Shown here: positions 1-11,200 of the stretch, piece by piece
Position numbering within the stretch: the stretch's first letter is position 1
How the letters are laid out: the number at the start of each line of letters is the position of its first letter
Origin: Platanthera guangdongensis
Taxonomy: Eukaryota; Streptophyta; Magnoliopsida; Asparagales; Orchidaceae
Direction: 5' to 3'
DNA length: 64,000 bases
Assembly (NCBI GenBank): GCA_039583875.1
Contig: CM077150.1
Location: 181,912,375 to 181,976,374 of the forward strand
Program-made: the position numbers and the translations under genes
The notes under the pieces: model-generated
The model's input: the letters and a program-made list of their open reading frames with translations, nothing else
Told to the model about the DNA's origin: nothing
Database searches by the model: none

Positions 1-156
1 ACACCCAAAGCCCCCCTCCTAGGGAAAAGTCACACTAACAGTCCTAAGAAACACACGAACCCAAGGCAAAAACGTCGGGTCCAACCGACGCGCCCTTGCA
101 TGCCTAACCAGAACCAACCCCGAGTCTTCCTGACCCCAAAACAAGGGCATCACCCG

Positions 157-840
157 GTGTCGACACGATGTATCGACACCACGACAAGCCGGTGTCGACA
201 CATGGTGTCGACACAACCGCTGCCGGTGTCGACACCAAGGTCGACACCCCTGCAGCCATTGTTGACACAAGGTGTCGACACTGCCGTTGCGGGTGTCGAC
301 ACGAAGTGTCGACACCACTGCAGCCGGTGTCGACACAAGGTGTCGACACAACCGCTGCCGGTGTCGACACCAAGTGTCGACACCACTACGGCCGGTGTTG
401 ACACAAGGTGTCTACACTGCCGCTGCGGGTGTCGACACCAAGTGTCGACACCACGACACCACTGCGGCCGGTGTCGACACAAGGTGTCGACACTGCCGCT
501 GCTGGTGTCGACACCAAGTGTCGACACCACTGCGGCCGGTGTCGACACAAGGTGTCGACACTGCCGCTGCCGGTGTCGACACCAAGTGTCGATACCCCGA
601 CTGGCCGGTGTCGACACCAAGTGTCGACACCACGACTAGCCGGTGTCGACACAACGGTGTCGACACCCCGACTGGCTGGTGTCGACACCCCGACTGGCCG
701 GTGTCGACACAACGGTGTCGACACCCCGACTGGCCGGTGTCGACACAACGGTGTCGACACCCCAATTGGCCGGTGTCGACACAACGGTGTCGACACCCCG
801 ACTGGCCGGTGTCGACACAACGGTGTCGACACCCCGACTG
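157..840. repeat. Dense array of the palindrome GTGTCGACAC
   Basis: About 33 perfect copies of the self-complementary decamer GTGTCGACAC occur here by eye, with further one-base variants. Spacers alternate between AAG/CAAG linkers and CTGCCGCTGC or CCACTGCGGC linkers, giving a composite period near 67 bases in the left half. Towards 650-840 this becomes a simpler unit of about 36 bases with a CCCCGACTGGC linker. The array is extremely CpG-rich and gives open frames on both strands that are repeats, not genes. Confidence 0.95.
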
Positions 841-1397
841 GCTACAGGCGCCAGATCCAGCAAACAACCAGAAACGAGAACGAGATCTCTCTCTAGGGTA
901 CTACATCCATCGACAATAGCAACTACTCGACCTGAACCGAACCAAATCTGTCCCTAATAGACACAATCCCTCAGGAAAACTGAAATTTAACTGGAACTTT
1001 CTACACTAACCACGACATGATCGGGAACGAACCCTAGCGTACACCTAGGATCTAAGCAGAAAAGAGATAAAATTAAATCAAAAGAAAGACAAAGATCAAC
1101 TTTGGCAAGGATGAGGGGACATCACTTGCCTCAATACCAGAAAAGCTTGGTCGGCGGCATCCCCCACTCTCGGATCTAGCCGCAGAGCACCAGCTGAGGA
1201 GCAGAAAGAATACAGATCCAGGCGAGGGCAGTCCAGATCCACTCTCGAAATCGAATTTTGACCGCTAAATCTCCAGGAAATCGGCGTCCGAAGGCAAGGG
1301 TAGTCCGGCGGTTCTCTCCCTCTCGCACAGGCGGCGGCTTCTTCCAAGCAGAGAAAAAGAAAAGAACAAATGAACCGAGCCCTAATTCTAACCCAAG

Positions 1398-1413
1398 GCT
1401 ATATATATATAGC
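1398..1413 (-). promoter_or_regulatory. TATA-like box of the left-edge LTR
   Basis: The self-complementary run GCTATATATATATAGC would serve either strand. On the minus strand it is followed after some 30-40 bases by a CT-rich, GCCGCC-containing stretch that looks like a transcribed LTR leader. If so, the GTGTCGACAC array at 157-840 lies downstream of the start site, unlike the upstream palindrome clusters of the other elements. Confidence 0.4.
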
Positions 1414-1803
1414 AGTTTAATAATAAACAATCAACATATAATAATTACTTATACTCAAAATCAGAACAACACGAGACCCGAAACATCTCGGAAAATGACG
1501 AAATTCACGTCGCAGCTAAAAACCCACGCTACAAACACAACTGCGAAGTCGAAATTAGCATTCGACGAACAAAACCCGGGATATCACCACCCTAAGCCAA
1601 AACACAAGCATTCCCTAAGAGGCTCAACCGAGTCATCAAACGGACTCTGGCTTGCTGGGGAATCTTGCTAACAGGCTACAAACAGGCTACACAGGGAACC
1701 TTAAGAGCTAAGACCACGCTCTACAACGGCAAAAAGCCGGAAACACGCCATCGTAATGCCAACCAAAGATCAAACAAAACACAGAAAAACCGGGGGCGTT
1801 ACA

Positions 1804-1835
1804 AGGTACCTTGCCAAGAACAGTCTCAAGAACTC
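1804..1835 (-). pseudogene. Fragment of gypsy G0 gag
   Basis: These 32 bases read on the minus strand as a short continuation of gag (LRLFLARY), matching the RLFLARF stretch of the gypsy G1 gag at about 32130. The preceding gag residues (MEEF) lie at 23963 and beyond, on the far side of copia A, whose AACTC target duplication occupies 1831-1835. The fragment is cut off at 1803 by the left-edge LTR. It is a hinge showing that two elements inserted into the same older gag. Confidence 0.75.
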
Positions 1836-3588
1836 TGAAAGTGCAGGTTAGATCTGAAATACTCTATAGGGGGGGGGGGGTGAATAGAGTATTGTGCTCA
1901 CTACAAAACTTTTTATAACTTTTGTTGTAATCCTAAGTGAACAAGTCAGTAAGTAAAATAAAATAAGCACATCAACCTATTAATCACAGAACAACACAGC
2001 CAAAACAAAAATAAAGGGCAACCAGACGACTCAAGAAATTTTATAGTGGTTCCCCAACCTGGGTACATACACTCTTCTACCACCCTGCTAGGAATCCACT
2101 CAGGTTTTTGATCAGGTGCTTGACACCAATGAGCTTTTGTTCAGGTGCTCAAAAACCAAAATCTCAAGTCTTTTGGAAGGAGACTTGCAATCAGGAATAA
2201 TTTTGAAGGGAATTAAAACCCTGTACAAGAGTCGGAAAAGAGGTGATGGTGTCTTCTCTTTCTCAATGACAACTGAGAAGACTGTGGATTGATTTCAGCA
2301 GATTTGCTCTCTCTGAGATCTTGAATGTATCAAGAAAACTGGAGCACTGCTTCAGGGTGACAAGTCTTGAAAGCTTGAGTGCCCGGGCCAGAGATTGCTT
2401 CAGGAACTTCTTTTACAGATAGAGTTTTGTTGTCCTTTGAAGTTGTCCTGTAGAATAGAAGATGTTCTCTGGCCTGGGCTGATTGCAGTAGAACTTTAGA
2501 TTTCTGTATGATTGTTCTTCTGTGCAATCTGTCTGTATGTCTGTTACTGGTAGTATCTCTTACTAATTGAACCTTTTCTTTTTGTGTCTTGTATTTGCTG
2601 ACTGAGGAACTTTCGAAATTTGAATGTTGAGCAGTAATTGCAGTCGGCCTTGGAAAGAAGCGGCAATCAATGATTTTCCTAACTGTCCCATGGAAAAACG
2701 ACAAGAAATAATCCAAGATTAATTGCACGTTCTAACGGTAACATTCCGAGAAGATCTGGCATTAATTGTTTAGGAATCATCGCAAAGAAACGGGATGGGA
2801 AACCTGAAGAAGACCTAATCTGGAATCGTCTAACGAAGAATAAGAATCGTCGAGCTGAGTTCATAGTTCGTCGAGCTGAGTTGAGGAGTTCGTCGACCAG
2901 ATAATAGAAATAATCTTCAAGTCAATACTGCTACAACCTTCGTCGAACTGACAATCTTCATTCGTCGAGCTGAGAACCAAAATCGTCGAGCAGATAACTA
3001 TCACTGTCAGACAGTATTCGTCGAACTGAGATCCAAATTCGTCGATCAAAGAAAGATTGTGGACTTAGAATCTGAGAAGTTGTCTGACTGAGAAGAATAT
3101 AAATCGTAGACCAGAAATCGTCGAGCGGAGTACTGCATTCGTCGACCTGAGAAGCTGACTTCGTCGACTTGAGAAGTTGAGAACTTGAGATCCAAGTTCG
3201 TCGAGCTCAGAATCTAATTCGTCGACCAAAGTCAGAAGATGGACATTGAAAAATTCTGAAGTTGTCCTGACTTTAGCTTGTTGAAGAACCTCAGTCTTCG
3301 TCGAACAGAGAACTAAGATCGTCGAGCTCGACACCAAGAAATGTCTCACGATCGTAGAGCGCAGAACGCCTATCGTCGACCTGAGTTCGACGAACGTCGA
3401 ACTCATTTTACTTGGTCTTGAAATCTTCTAGTTCTGGAGTCTCTGATGGTCTTGATGAAGGCTGGTCACTCTGAAGTTGAACCTAAGGACTTGACCTAGA
3501 CTTTAGGACACAAAATTGACCATGGCTATAAAGGTTGGTTCACATCCTAATCTAGTGAACCTAGCCCAAATTAACTAGGGATCCAACA
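1836..3588 (-). repeat. Copia A 3' LTR
   Basis: 1753 bases, TGTTGGATCC at 3588 to TTTCA at 1836 on the minus strand. It matches the 5' LTR at 22218-23962 along its length, with scattered substitutions and small indels. A run of 12 G at 1869-1880 replaces a run of five G in the 5' copy. Open frames inside it (for example about 130 codons at 2330-2728) occur in both LTRs but resemble nothing I know. Confidence 0.95.
2845..3402. repeat. TCGTCGA half-site cluster in copia A 3' LTR
   Basis: About two dozen TCGTCGA or TCGACGA half-sites, many as ATTCGTCGAnCTGAG, are spaced 20-40 bases apart, some direct and some inverted. The cluster is in the U3 side of the LTR and has a counterpart in the 5' LTR at 23205-23772, where several sites have decayed by transitions. 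Confidence 0.85.
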
Positions 3589-3602
3589 ATCTCCCCCTAT
3601 TT
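3589..3602 (-). other. Copia A polypurine tract
   Basis: The minus strand reads AAATAGGGGGAGAT directly before the TGTTGG of the 3' LTR. The same 14 bases precede the 3' LTR of copia C (62329-62342). This is the expected primer for plus-strand DNA synthesis. Confidence 0.9.
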
Positions 3603-3780
3603 GAGTGAGGTCACTAAGAGACTCAAAGCATAAACAAATAGATAAATAAGGCAGGAAAAGAAATATATCTGACAGAGAATTACCAACACATGCAACAGAT
3701 ATATATATATACATGACTTTGTTTAAACAAATAACATAGTTTGAAAATAAATGCAGAAGGAAAATGAAACAAAATAAGGA

Positions 3781-6106
3781 TTACTTCTTCTTTTTCTGCA
3801 AAGGCTTGTCTTCTGTTTTCTTTTCTCCTGGCTTTTTGAAGATGATTTCTCTGTTAGGATCTTGAGCCTGAGCTTGAGTCATAGTCATGTCAGCTGCCCC
3901 AATGATCTTTAAAGATGTAGCTCTGGGGACAACTGCTTCAGGATGGAGTTTCATATAATCATCAACATTGAATAGCTTGTTTCCCTTGTCAAATCTTTTC
4001 AATTCTTCCTTTTTGTACTTTGACATAGTTGAAAATCCAGAAATATCTTTACCTTCTGCTTTGGATTTATTGATCAAGGATAGGCCAATAAGCTCCTATA
4101 ATCTAGCCATTTTTGCAGTGTTGGCAGTTTCAGGATCTTCAAATGGAATTGGAGGAGAATATGGCCTTTTGGGACTGTCAGCTTTCTATTCTTCAGATGT
4201 ATGTTGCTACTGCTGCTGATGTTGTTGTTGTTGATTACCTGAAGATGGTTGCCTTTGCTGGCTGCTTCCAGATGATCTCCTTGACTGTCTCTGATATGTT
4301 TTCATGGGGGCAGATCTCTGAGAGCTAGAGCCAGAGGCACCAGCTGCTGGAGGAGGAGGAGGTGGATCCTTCCTGTATCTGTAAACTGGAGAGGAGAGTA
4401 TCTCCTACTTCTCTTCCTATCCTTCTGCTGGTTCTTGGATAGCCACATCCATGCAAGCATTCCCTTATATGGAGTAACATTGTGCAGAATGTAATAAGGG
4501 GTGTCAGCATTTGGATTAGGCTTAGGAGCTGGAGGAGGAGGAGCCTTCCTTTTCTTTGTCAGCATTTTCTTTTTCTTCTTTGCAGCATCTTCATCAGAAT
4601 CATCATCATCATCAGCTTTAGTATCAGAACCCTGAGGGTTATCATAAAGAGCATTCAAAGCTTTTAAAGCTTTTTCATCAATAACAACTTTTGCTGGAGG
4701 AGGGGCAAAAGTTGAGGGAACTGAAGTTTCAGCAACAAGAGAGGAGGGGATTGTACAGGAAACAGAAATAATGGGGACAGAGCTTTTAGCTGCTGCCTTA
4801 TTTTCCTCCTCAATATCAGCCAGGATTAGCTCATCCAAATCAGGCATAGGAGAGTCATCCATAACAAAACTTGGGGTTGAGATATCTTCTAGAATAACTT
4901 CTGGACTAGCTGCAGAGATTGAAGCTAAAGCTGGAATAGCAAAACTGTCACAGAGTTGCTTAGCAACTGCTGGACTAACTGGAGAAGTGTAGGGCACAAG
5001 AGCCAACTGTGGCTTAGTAAAGTCTGCTGGAAGAGATTGCATATATACAATATCAAAATTTCTCAACAAAGCAGTCAAATTCACTGTGGGATTTAAATGG
5101 AAATCACCAACATGTTTTATTTGCTCAACTGACTCATCTAGGTCAATGTCAGTATCCATAAAAGTAAACAACTCAAACAAATCAGAATCAAAATCTGGCA
5201 AAATATCTGCATCTGAAACTGAAACTGCTGCTGTAGAGGGAGCTGCTACTGTATCTGCTGCTGCATCTGCATCTGCTGCTGCTTCATCATAGAGCATCTC
5301 CCCCTACCTGGGTTCAGGATAACCTGGAGCCAGGCCCCTGAATGAAGAGGGGGCAGCAGACAGGGCAGAAATCTGGGCAGATAAAGAATGGATAGAATTC
5401 ACAAGAGGTGTAATGGCCTCTGTGATAAGAGATTTGATGAGAGGGATAAGAATGGTGAGGATAGATGAGATGGTAGTTGAGTCAAAGGAGGAAGGGGAAG
5501 AGGATGGAATGGAGGGTGGAATAACATAAGTGTGATGAGTGGATGGGGATGAAGATGGAATGGGGACATCTGGCATGATAGAGTCTGTGGGTAGAGTGTA
5601 AGATGGAATGGAGGATAAATGAGGGGGAAGAGGAGACTGAGGAGGTTTAGGAATATGGGTGTCATGAGGTGAAGCTGGGGGTGTTGGAATGTTGGTGATG
5701 TCTAGAGGTGGAGATGGAGGTGGAGTAGGCATAGAAGTATGCTGTGGTGATGAAGAAACATGAGTGGGGGAAGGTGAAGGAATTTGAAGAGTGGTTGAGG
5801 ATGGAATATGGGTTGCTGGAAGAGGTTGTGGGGATGGGAGGACCTCTTCAGCAGGGTGGGGAGTGGCCTTCACAGCCCTGGTGCTCTCAGAAGCTGGCAT
5901 GGAAGAGGAGGAAGCCTTGGAGGGATTGGAGATCGTCCTCTCCCATCTGCCAAACAAGGCGCAGGTGAGGCGCTTGCTGGCATTGATGAAGATGGTCGGG
6001 GAGACCATGAGTTCACCAGCCTTTTCCTGGAGGAAGATCCACAGGATTCTTCCGAAACAAACTTCTTTCTTGTTGTTCTTTTTCTTTATTAACTCAAAGA
6101 AGATTG
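3781..6106 (-). pseudogene. Copia A third ORF, C-terminal three quarters (broken)
   Basis: This continues, on the minus strand, the third ORF whose start is at 14835, after the copia I insertion at 6107-14301. From 6106 it encodes a short lysine-rich stretch, a GRILWIFLQ block and NASKRLTCALFGRW, also found in copia C near 59790-59920. A long Pro/Ser-rich low-complexity region, an acidic Ala-rich region and a basic C-terminus follow. The tail HPEAVVPRA..GAAD..PNREI parallels copia C at 62036-62145. Breaks: an in-frame TAG at 5304-5306 where copia C has a Gln codon, and frame changes between about 4300 and 4080. No transmembrane segment is visible, which argues against an envelope. Its function is unknown. 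Confidence 0.7.
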
Positions 6107-6359
6107 TGTTGGAGTTACCATGATGATCTGGAAGTGGTCAACCATGTAATCTCACTGCCAACGCAATATGAGCCTGCAGGGTCGCACATAAGAGATGTGG
6201 AGAAGTTGGATGACTGACTGTGTTGGTAAAGGTTACCAATCACCGACCTGAATAGGGTTATGGGCAAAGTGTTGCCTTATAGGATCATCGGGTTGGGCAA
6301 ATGTTGCCTTGGAGGGCTGGTTAGGTTCGTCGTCCAAGGGTCAAAGACATTAGTCGAGA

Positions 6360-6665
6360 ATGGTCTTCTGATTCCCGCCGATCGGCGAGAATCGTCTCCC
6401 TGATTCTCGCCGATCGACGAGAATCGTCGAGAATCAATTGTTGATTCTCGACGATCGACTACCTTGACAATTGTCGTCGACCGCGGCTCGACGATCGTCG
6501 AGTATCATTATGTGTCGTCGAGCGTAGGTCGACGATCGGCGAGAATCGTCGAGTATTGTACTCTGATTCTCGCCGATCCAATGTGATACTCGCCGAACGA
6601 TTCTCGCCGAACCTGCTCAGTGATTCTCGCCGATTGTCGCCGATTCTCACCGATTCATACTCGCC
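6360..6665. repeat. TCGCCGATC/TCGTCGA palindrome cluster in copia I 5' LTR
   Basis: About 25 overlapping copies of GATTCTCGCCGA, CGATCGGCGAGAATC and CGTCGAGTATC lie in both orientations and form several perfect inverted repeats. The core TCGACGA/TCGTCGA is shared with copia A and C, but the flanking GATTC/GAATC extension is specific to this family. The cluster ends about 70 bases upstream of the TATA box. Its counterpart in the 3' LTR is 13412-13717. Confidence 0.9.
6423..6455. repeat. Perfect 15-bp inverted repeat with 3-base loop
   Basis: The left arm ATCGTCGAGAATCAA and its exact reverse complement are separated by TTG. Both arms contain the TCGTCGA core. The 3' LTR copy at 13475-13507 is identical. 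It could form a stable hairpin in single-stranded DNA or read-through RNA. Confidence 0.95.
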
Positions 6666-6732
6666 GATTCTGAACCCTAATTTCGAGTGGTCTGCGGATA
6701 GCGATTTTCCTGAGTTTATTTTATACTTTAAG

Positions 6733-6740
6733 TATAAATA
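6733..6740 (+). promoter_or_regulatory. Copia I LTR TATA box
   Basis: TATAAATA lies 70 bases after the palindrome cluster and just before ACACTTAGGG and a GC-rich leader. This is a normal layout for a copia U3/R boundary. The second copy in the 3' LTR is at 13785-13792. Confidence 0.75.
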
Positions 6741-7250
6741 TAACACTTAGGGTTTCGGGAGGATATGCGATCTGTCTCTTCTGTGCGAATTGAACCCGAC
6801 GGAAGGAGTTCCGCGTTCGCTCCGCCGATCCCGATCCCGCCGCCGGAAGAGTTCCGCCGCCGTGTTTGCTCCGTTGACCACCTTCTCTCCAGCGATCGTC
6901 GCTGGCGCTGCATTCCCTGGCGCGGACCTAGCAGTCCGTGGGAAAGCAAAGGTGCGGTCTTCTCCTTCCCGATCTTCCGTGCGACGGAAAGCTCGGCGTT
7001 CTCCTGCTCGTGTGGACTTCTGCAGAAACGTGGACACTATTCCACGTAGAACTCGCCGCGAAGAAGAAGATAAAGTTTGGAGCTTCTCCGTTGAGTTGTG
7101 ACTCAACGCCACCGAGGTAATTTTGCCTAGTTTTGCTAACTTCTTGATTCAACCGTCATGGCTCGATCCGCATTTCTTTGGGTTTTCTTGTTGTTTTTCT
7201 TTCCGCTGCGTGCACAAGCGTTGTGCCAACCCTATAGAGAAACCCAACAG

Positions 7251-7263
7251 TGGTATCAGAGCC
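7251..7263 (+). other. Copia I primer binding site (initiator tRNA-Met)
   Basis: TGGTATCAGAGCC begins one base after the 5' LTR and is complementary to the 3' end of plant initiator tRNA-Met. Confidence 0.95.
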
Positions 7264-8228
7264 AGGTTCGGCCATGACTGTTGTTTTGGAAGTTGTCTTA
7301 TTCCAATGCGTGTAAACCTAGAGATTTAGAAGTGTTCTAAATGTCTAGATTTAGTCTTGGCACTTCGCCAAGAACGATTGGAATTTCGGTGGAATTTCTA
7401 AGTGTTAGAAATTGTTGTCTCCTTAGCAGTAACCATCCCTCGAGTATGTTGTGGATTTTGAATCCAACATAGAGATATGAGCTTGTCTACTGCTTAAGTT
7501 GAGTTGTCTTTGCCTTCTGTCCAATGCATGTAAATCTGAGGATTTGGAAATTTCCGGATGTTCAGATTTAACCCTTCCTTCTATCAAATTGTTGATGGTG
7601 TAAGGATGTGCACATAAGGGATGCATGTGATTTAGAATTGTTTTTCTTTGGATGTGCACATTGATCAAATGTTGATCATGGTTAATTGTTAACCTAAAAT
7701 TGAAATCCCTTCTTTTAATATTAAGTGTTCGGATGCCTTCCGATGGATGACACTCTTCCTGCCTCGATCGATGAAATGTGGGATTGCCAAAGCAAGGTGC
7801 ATTAATCTATCTTGGTAAGGGTACGAGCGGATAATTGTGATATCCCACTGTCGACATCGGGTCCAGCTTAACTAGGTGACCTCAAAGGTTGAGTGCCTAG
7901 AGGCATAGGGTTGGCATGCACCATGTGATGGATGCGAATAAGGAGTTATTCACCAACCATACAAGAATTGCATGAGGATGCAATTGGCAAGCGTTGCCTA
8001 CCTAAATAACCACATCGTGAGAGGAACGCCAAAGCGGACTCATTGTGTTGGTGAAATACGGATCTTGTCCACTAAGAGAGTAGCTCGCATGAACTCTCCG
8101 AATTGTTAGTGAGGGCTATCATTTCGAATAAAATAGTGGGAGTATTTTAATTGAAGTCCTAATTAGAATAAATTGTAATTGAAATTTAGGTACTGATTTT
8201 AATTCTGCATAAATTCTTGTAGAATTCC
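7264..8228 (+). other. Copia I 5' leader, non-coding
   Basis: This stretch of 965 bases lies between the primer site and the gag-pol start. No frame in it encodes a recognisable domain. Two segments near 7290-7380 and 7470-7580 share GTGTAAACCTAGAGATTTAG-like wording and look like diverged duplicates. The leader is expected to hold the packaging and dimerisation signals. The ATG at 8229 was chosen because it opens the only long frame, and upstream ATGs are followed by early stops. Confidence 0.6.
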
Positions 8229-11200
8229 ATGGCAAGCGTTTCACACTCCACGCTGTCTCTGAGAGCCATCCTTGAGAAGGATAAGCTCAGCGGGACAAAC
8301 TATATGGACTGGTATAGGAACCTGAGAATTGTTCTCAGGCAAGAGCGAAAGCTCTATGTCTTGGAAGAAGAAGCCCCCGAGGTGCCGACCGGGAACTCTT
8401 CCCGTGCTGAGAAGGATACTTATAAGAAGTATACTGATGATGCTTTGGATGTCGAGTGCCTTATGCTTGCCACCATGAACTCTGAGCTTCAGAAGCAACA
8501 TGAGAACATGGGGTGCAAGGAGATTGACGAGCATCTCAAGAAAATGTTTCAGGGGCAGGCTCGTCAAGAGAGGTTCGACATCACGAAAGCGTTATTTCAG
8601 TGCAAGATGGGAGTTCGAGACTCAGTAGGGACTCACGTACTCAAGATGATTGGGTATATAGAGAACCTTGAAAGGCTAGGTTTTCCTCTTGGTCAAGAGT
8701 TGGCCACGGATCTGATCCTGCAATCGTTGCCGGACAGTTATGAGCAGTTCGTCTTGAACTACAACATGAATGAGATAGACAAGACACTACCCGAACTCCT
8801 AGGCATGTTAAGAACTGTCGAGATCAACATGAAGAAGGCCAAGCCTGCCAGCCCCATACTGATGGTGCATAAGGGCAAGGGCAAAGCCAAGGGCTCCAAG
8901 AAGACAAAGGTGGGACCTAAGTCATATCTTGAGCCCAAGTCTTCAGCACTGATAAAGAAGAAGAGCACGGTGAAGGAAGGGAAATGCCACCACTGTGGCA
9001 AGGCTGGTCATTGGCGGAGGAACTGTCCTTCGTATATTGAGGGTCTGCAGAAATTGAAGGGAGGTATGACTTCCGCTTCTAATGTTTACGTTATAGAGAT
9101 AAACCTTTCTGCTCCTTCATCTTGGGTATTGGATACCGGATGTGGTTCTCACATTTGTACAAATGTGCAGGAACTGGGAAGGAGAAGATTGCTGAGTAAA
9201 GGGGAGGTGGACCTCCGCGTCGGCAATGGAGCAAGAGTTGCTGCTGTAGCCGTAGGAGTTTACCGTCTTTCTTTGCCCAGTGGGCTTGTAATAGAATTAG
9301 ATAACTGTTATTTTGTTCCGGCGATAACTAGAAACATTATATCTATTTCATGTTTGGACATGATTGGATTTTCTTTTATAATTAAGAACAATTGTTGTTC
9401 TATATTTAAGAATGATGTTTGTTATGCTGTAGCCCAATTGTTTAATGGTCTTTACGTTTTGAACTTGGACCATCTGATCTATAATGTAGAAAATAATAAA
9501 AGACTAAGAATAAATGATTCGAACCCTACGTTTCTCTGGCATTGTCGTTTGGGCCATATCAACGAGAAGCGCATATCCAAGCTCCATAGAGATGGACTTT
9601 TGGACTCATTTGATTATGAATCATTTGAGCGATGCGAATCTTGTTTGTTAGGCAAGATGACTAAAGCTCCTTTCACTGGTTATACTGAGAGGGCTGAGGA
9701 TCTCTTGGGTGTTGTACATAGTGATGTATGCGGACCCCTGAGTTCCATAGCTAGAGGTGGGTATTTCTACTTTGTTACGTTTACTGATGATTTCAGTAGA
9801 TACGGATATGTGTATCTTATGAAGTGCAAATCCGAGACCTTTGAAAAGTTCAAGGAGTTCAAGAATGAAGTAGAAAACCAGTTGGGTAAGAGGGTTAAAG
9901 CACTCCGATCTGATCGAGGTGGCGAATACCTGAGTCATGAGTTCCGTGATCATCTGAAAGAGTGTGGTATTGTATCACAGCTCACTCCACCTAGAACACC
10001 ACAACATAATGGTGTGTCTGAGAGGAGAAATCGTACTCTGTTAGACATGGTACGTTCGATGATGAGTCATGCAGACTTGCCTGTTTCCTTTTGGGGTTTT
10101 GCTTTAAAGACTGCTGCAATGACATTGAATCGCGCTCTAACTAAAACGGTTCTGAAGACACCATATGAGATATGGACTGGGAAGCGTCCTAGTATGTCGT
10201 TCATTAAAATTTGGGGCTGTGAGGCATACGTGAGACGTCAAATGCCTGACAAGCTGGAACCCAAATCGGATAAATGTTATCTGGTGGGATATCCTAAGGA
10301 AACGAAAGGGTATTACTTTTACCTACCATCCGAGGGCAAAGTGTTTGTCGCAGGGACTGGTGTCTTCTTGGAGAAAGAGTTCTTATCAAGAAAGACTGAA
10401 AAGGTAGAGCTTGAAGAAGTTCAAGAACCACATGTAGTGAATGAATCAGAATTGGATTCTGAGTCAGGACTACAAGATGTTGTAGCTAGAGAACCTGCTC
10501 AGGGAACACAAGTCCTACGTAGATCTGGTAGACCGAGGTTTGAGCCTGAGAGATATGGATTTCTCGTGTCTCAAATAGGTAATGTATTGCTTATGGATCA
10601 TGATGATGAACCAGCAACCTACCAAGAGGCTGTGAATGGACTGGACTCCGACAAATGGCTTGAGGCTATGAAATCCGAAATGGACTCCATGTATGCAAAC
10701 CAAGTTTGGAACTTGGTGGAACCACCTGAAGGGGTACGACCCATAGGGTGCAAGTGGGTCTTCAAGAAGAAGACCGACATGGATGGGAATGTACAGACAT
10801 TCAAAGGGCGACTGGTGGCTAAAGGTTTCAAGCAAATTCATGGTATTGACTATGATGAGACCTTTTCCCCTGTTGCCATGGTAAAGTCCATTAGGATATT
10901 GCTTGCTATTGCTGCGTATTATGACTACGAGATCTGGCAGATGGATGTCAAAACGGCTTTCCTTAATGGAAACCTCCTTGAGGAAGTGTATATGACACAA
11001 CCCGAGGGTTTTGTATCCCCAGATGAAGCCACTAAAATATGCAAGCTGAATAAGTCCATTTATGGACTGAAACAGGCTTCTCGAAGTTGGAATCTTCGTT
11101 TTGATGAGAAAATCAAAGAGTTTGGTTTCATCAAGAATGAAGATGAGCCTTGTGTTTACAAGCGAATCAGTGGGAGCATTGTTGTCTTCCTGATATTGTA

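Larger units (their letters stand above)
1..1803 (-). mobile_element. Partial Ty3/gypsy-type LTR, solo or truncated by the window edge
   Basis: Read on the minus strand the segment begins TGTAACGCCCCCGG at 1803, the usual start of a plant gypsy LTR. It directly interrupts the gag frame of another gypsy element (1804-1835). It carries a TATA-like box at 1398-1413, then a pyrimidine-rich, GCCGCC-containing stretch resembling the leader part of the G1 LTR, which is why I prefer the minus strand. Gypsy LTRs have inverted TGTTACA/TGTAACA ends, so a plus-strand reading is possible. The other end lies beyond position 1, so target duplication and completeness cannot be judged. No coding domain was recognised. 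Confidence 0.6.
6107..7249 (+). repeat. Copia I 5' LTR
   Basis: TGTTGGAGTTACC to CCCAACA, 1143 bases. U3 carries a palindrome cluster (6360-6665), then a TATA box at 6733-6740 and a GC-rich leader. The 3' copy at 13159-14301 has the same length. Confidence 0.97.

Noticed and set aside
157..840. CRISPR-like appearance of regularly spaced palindromes
   Set aside because: Spacers are repeats of each other, the repeat is only 10 bases, there are no cas genes, and the setting is a plant retrotransposon LTR.
100..919. Several overlapping open frames of 75-215 codons on both strands over the left array
   Set aside because: They arise because the palindrome array contains no stop codons in most frames. 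Their products are His/Val/Ser/Thr repeats with no domain.
2330..2728. Open frame of about 130 codons on the minus strand, present in both copia A LTRs (also 22704-23102)
   Set aside because: The two copies are simply the two LTRs, codon use is unremarkable and there is no recognisable domain. It is best read as chance openness.
6747..7112. Arg/Ser-rich open frames on both strands of the copia I LTR (also 13799-14164)
   Set aside because: The GC-rich leader leaves all frames open. The frames are mirrored on opposite strands and lack domains.
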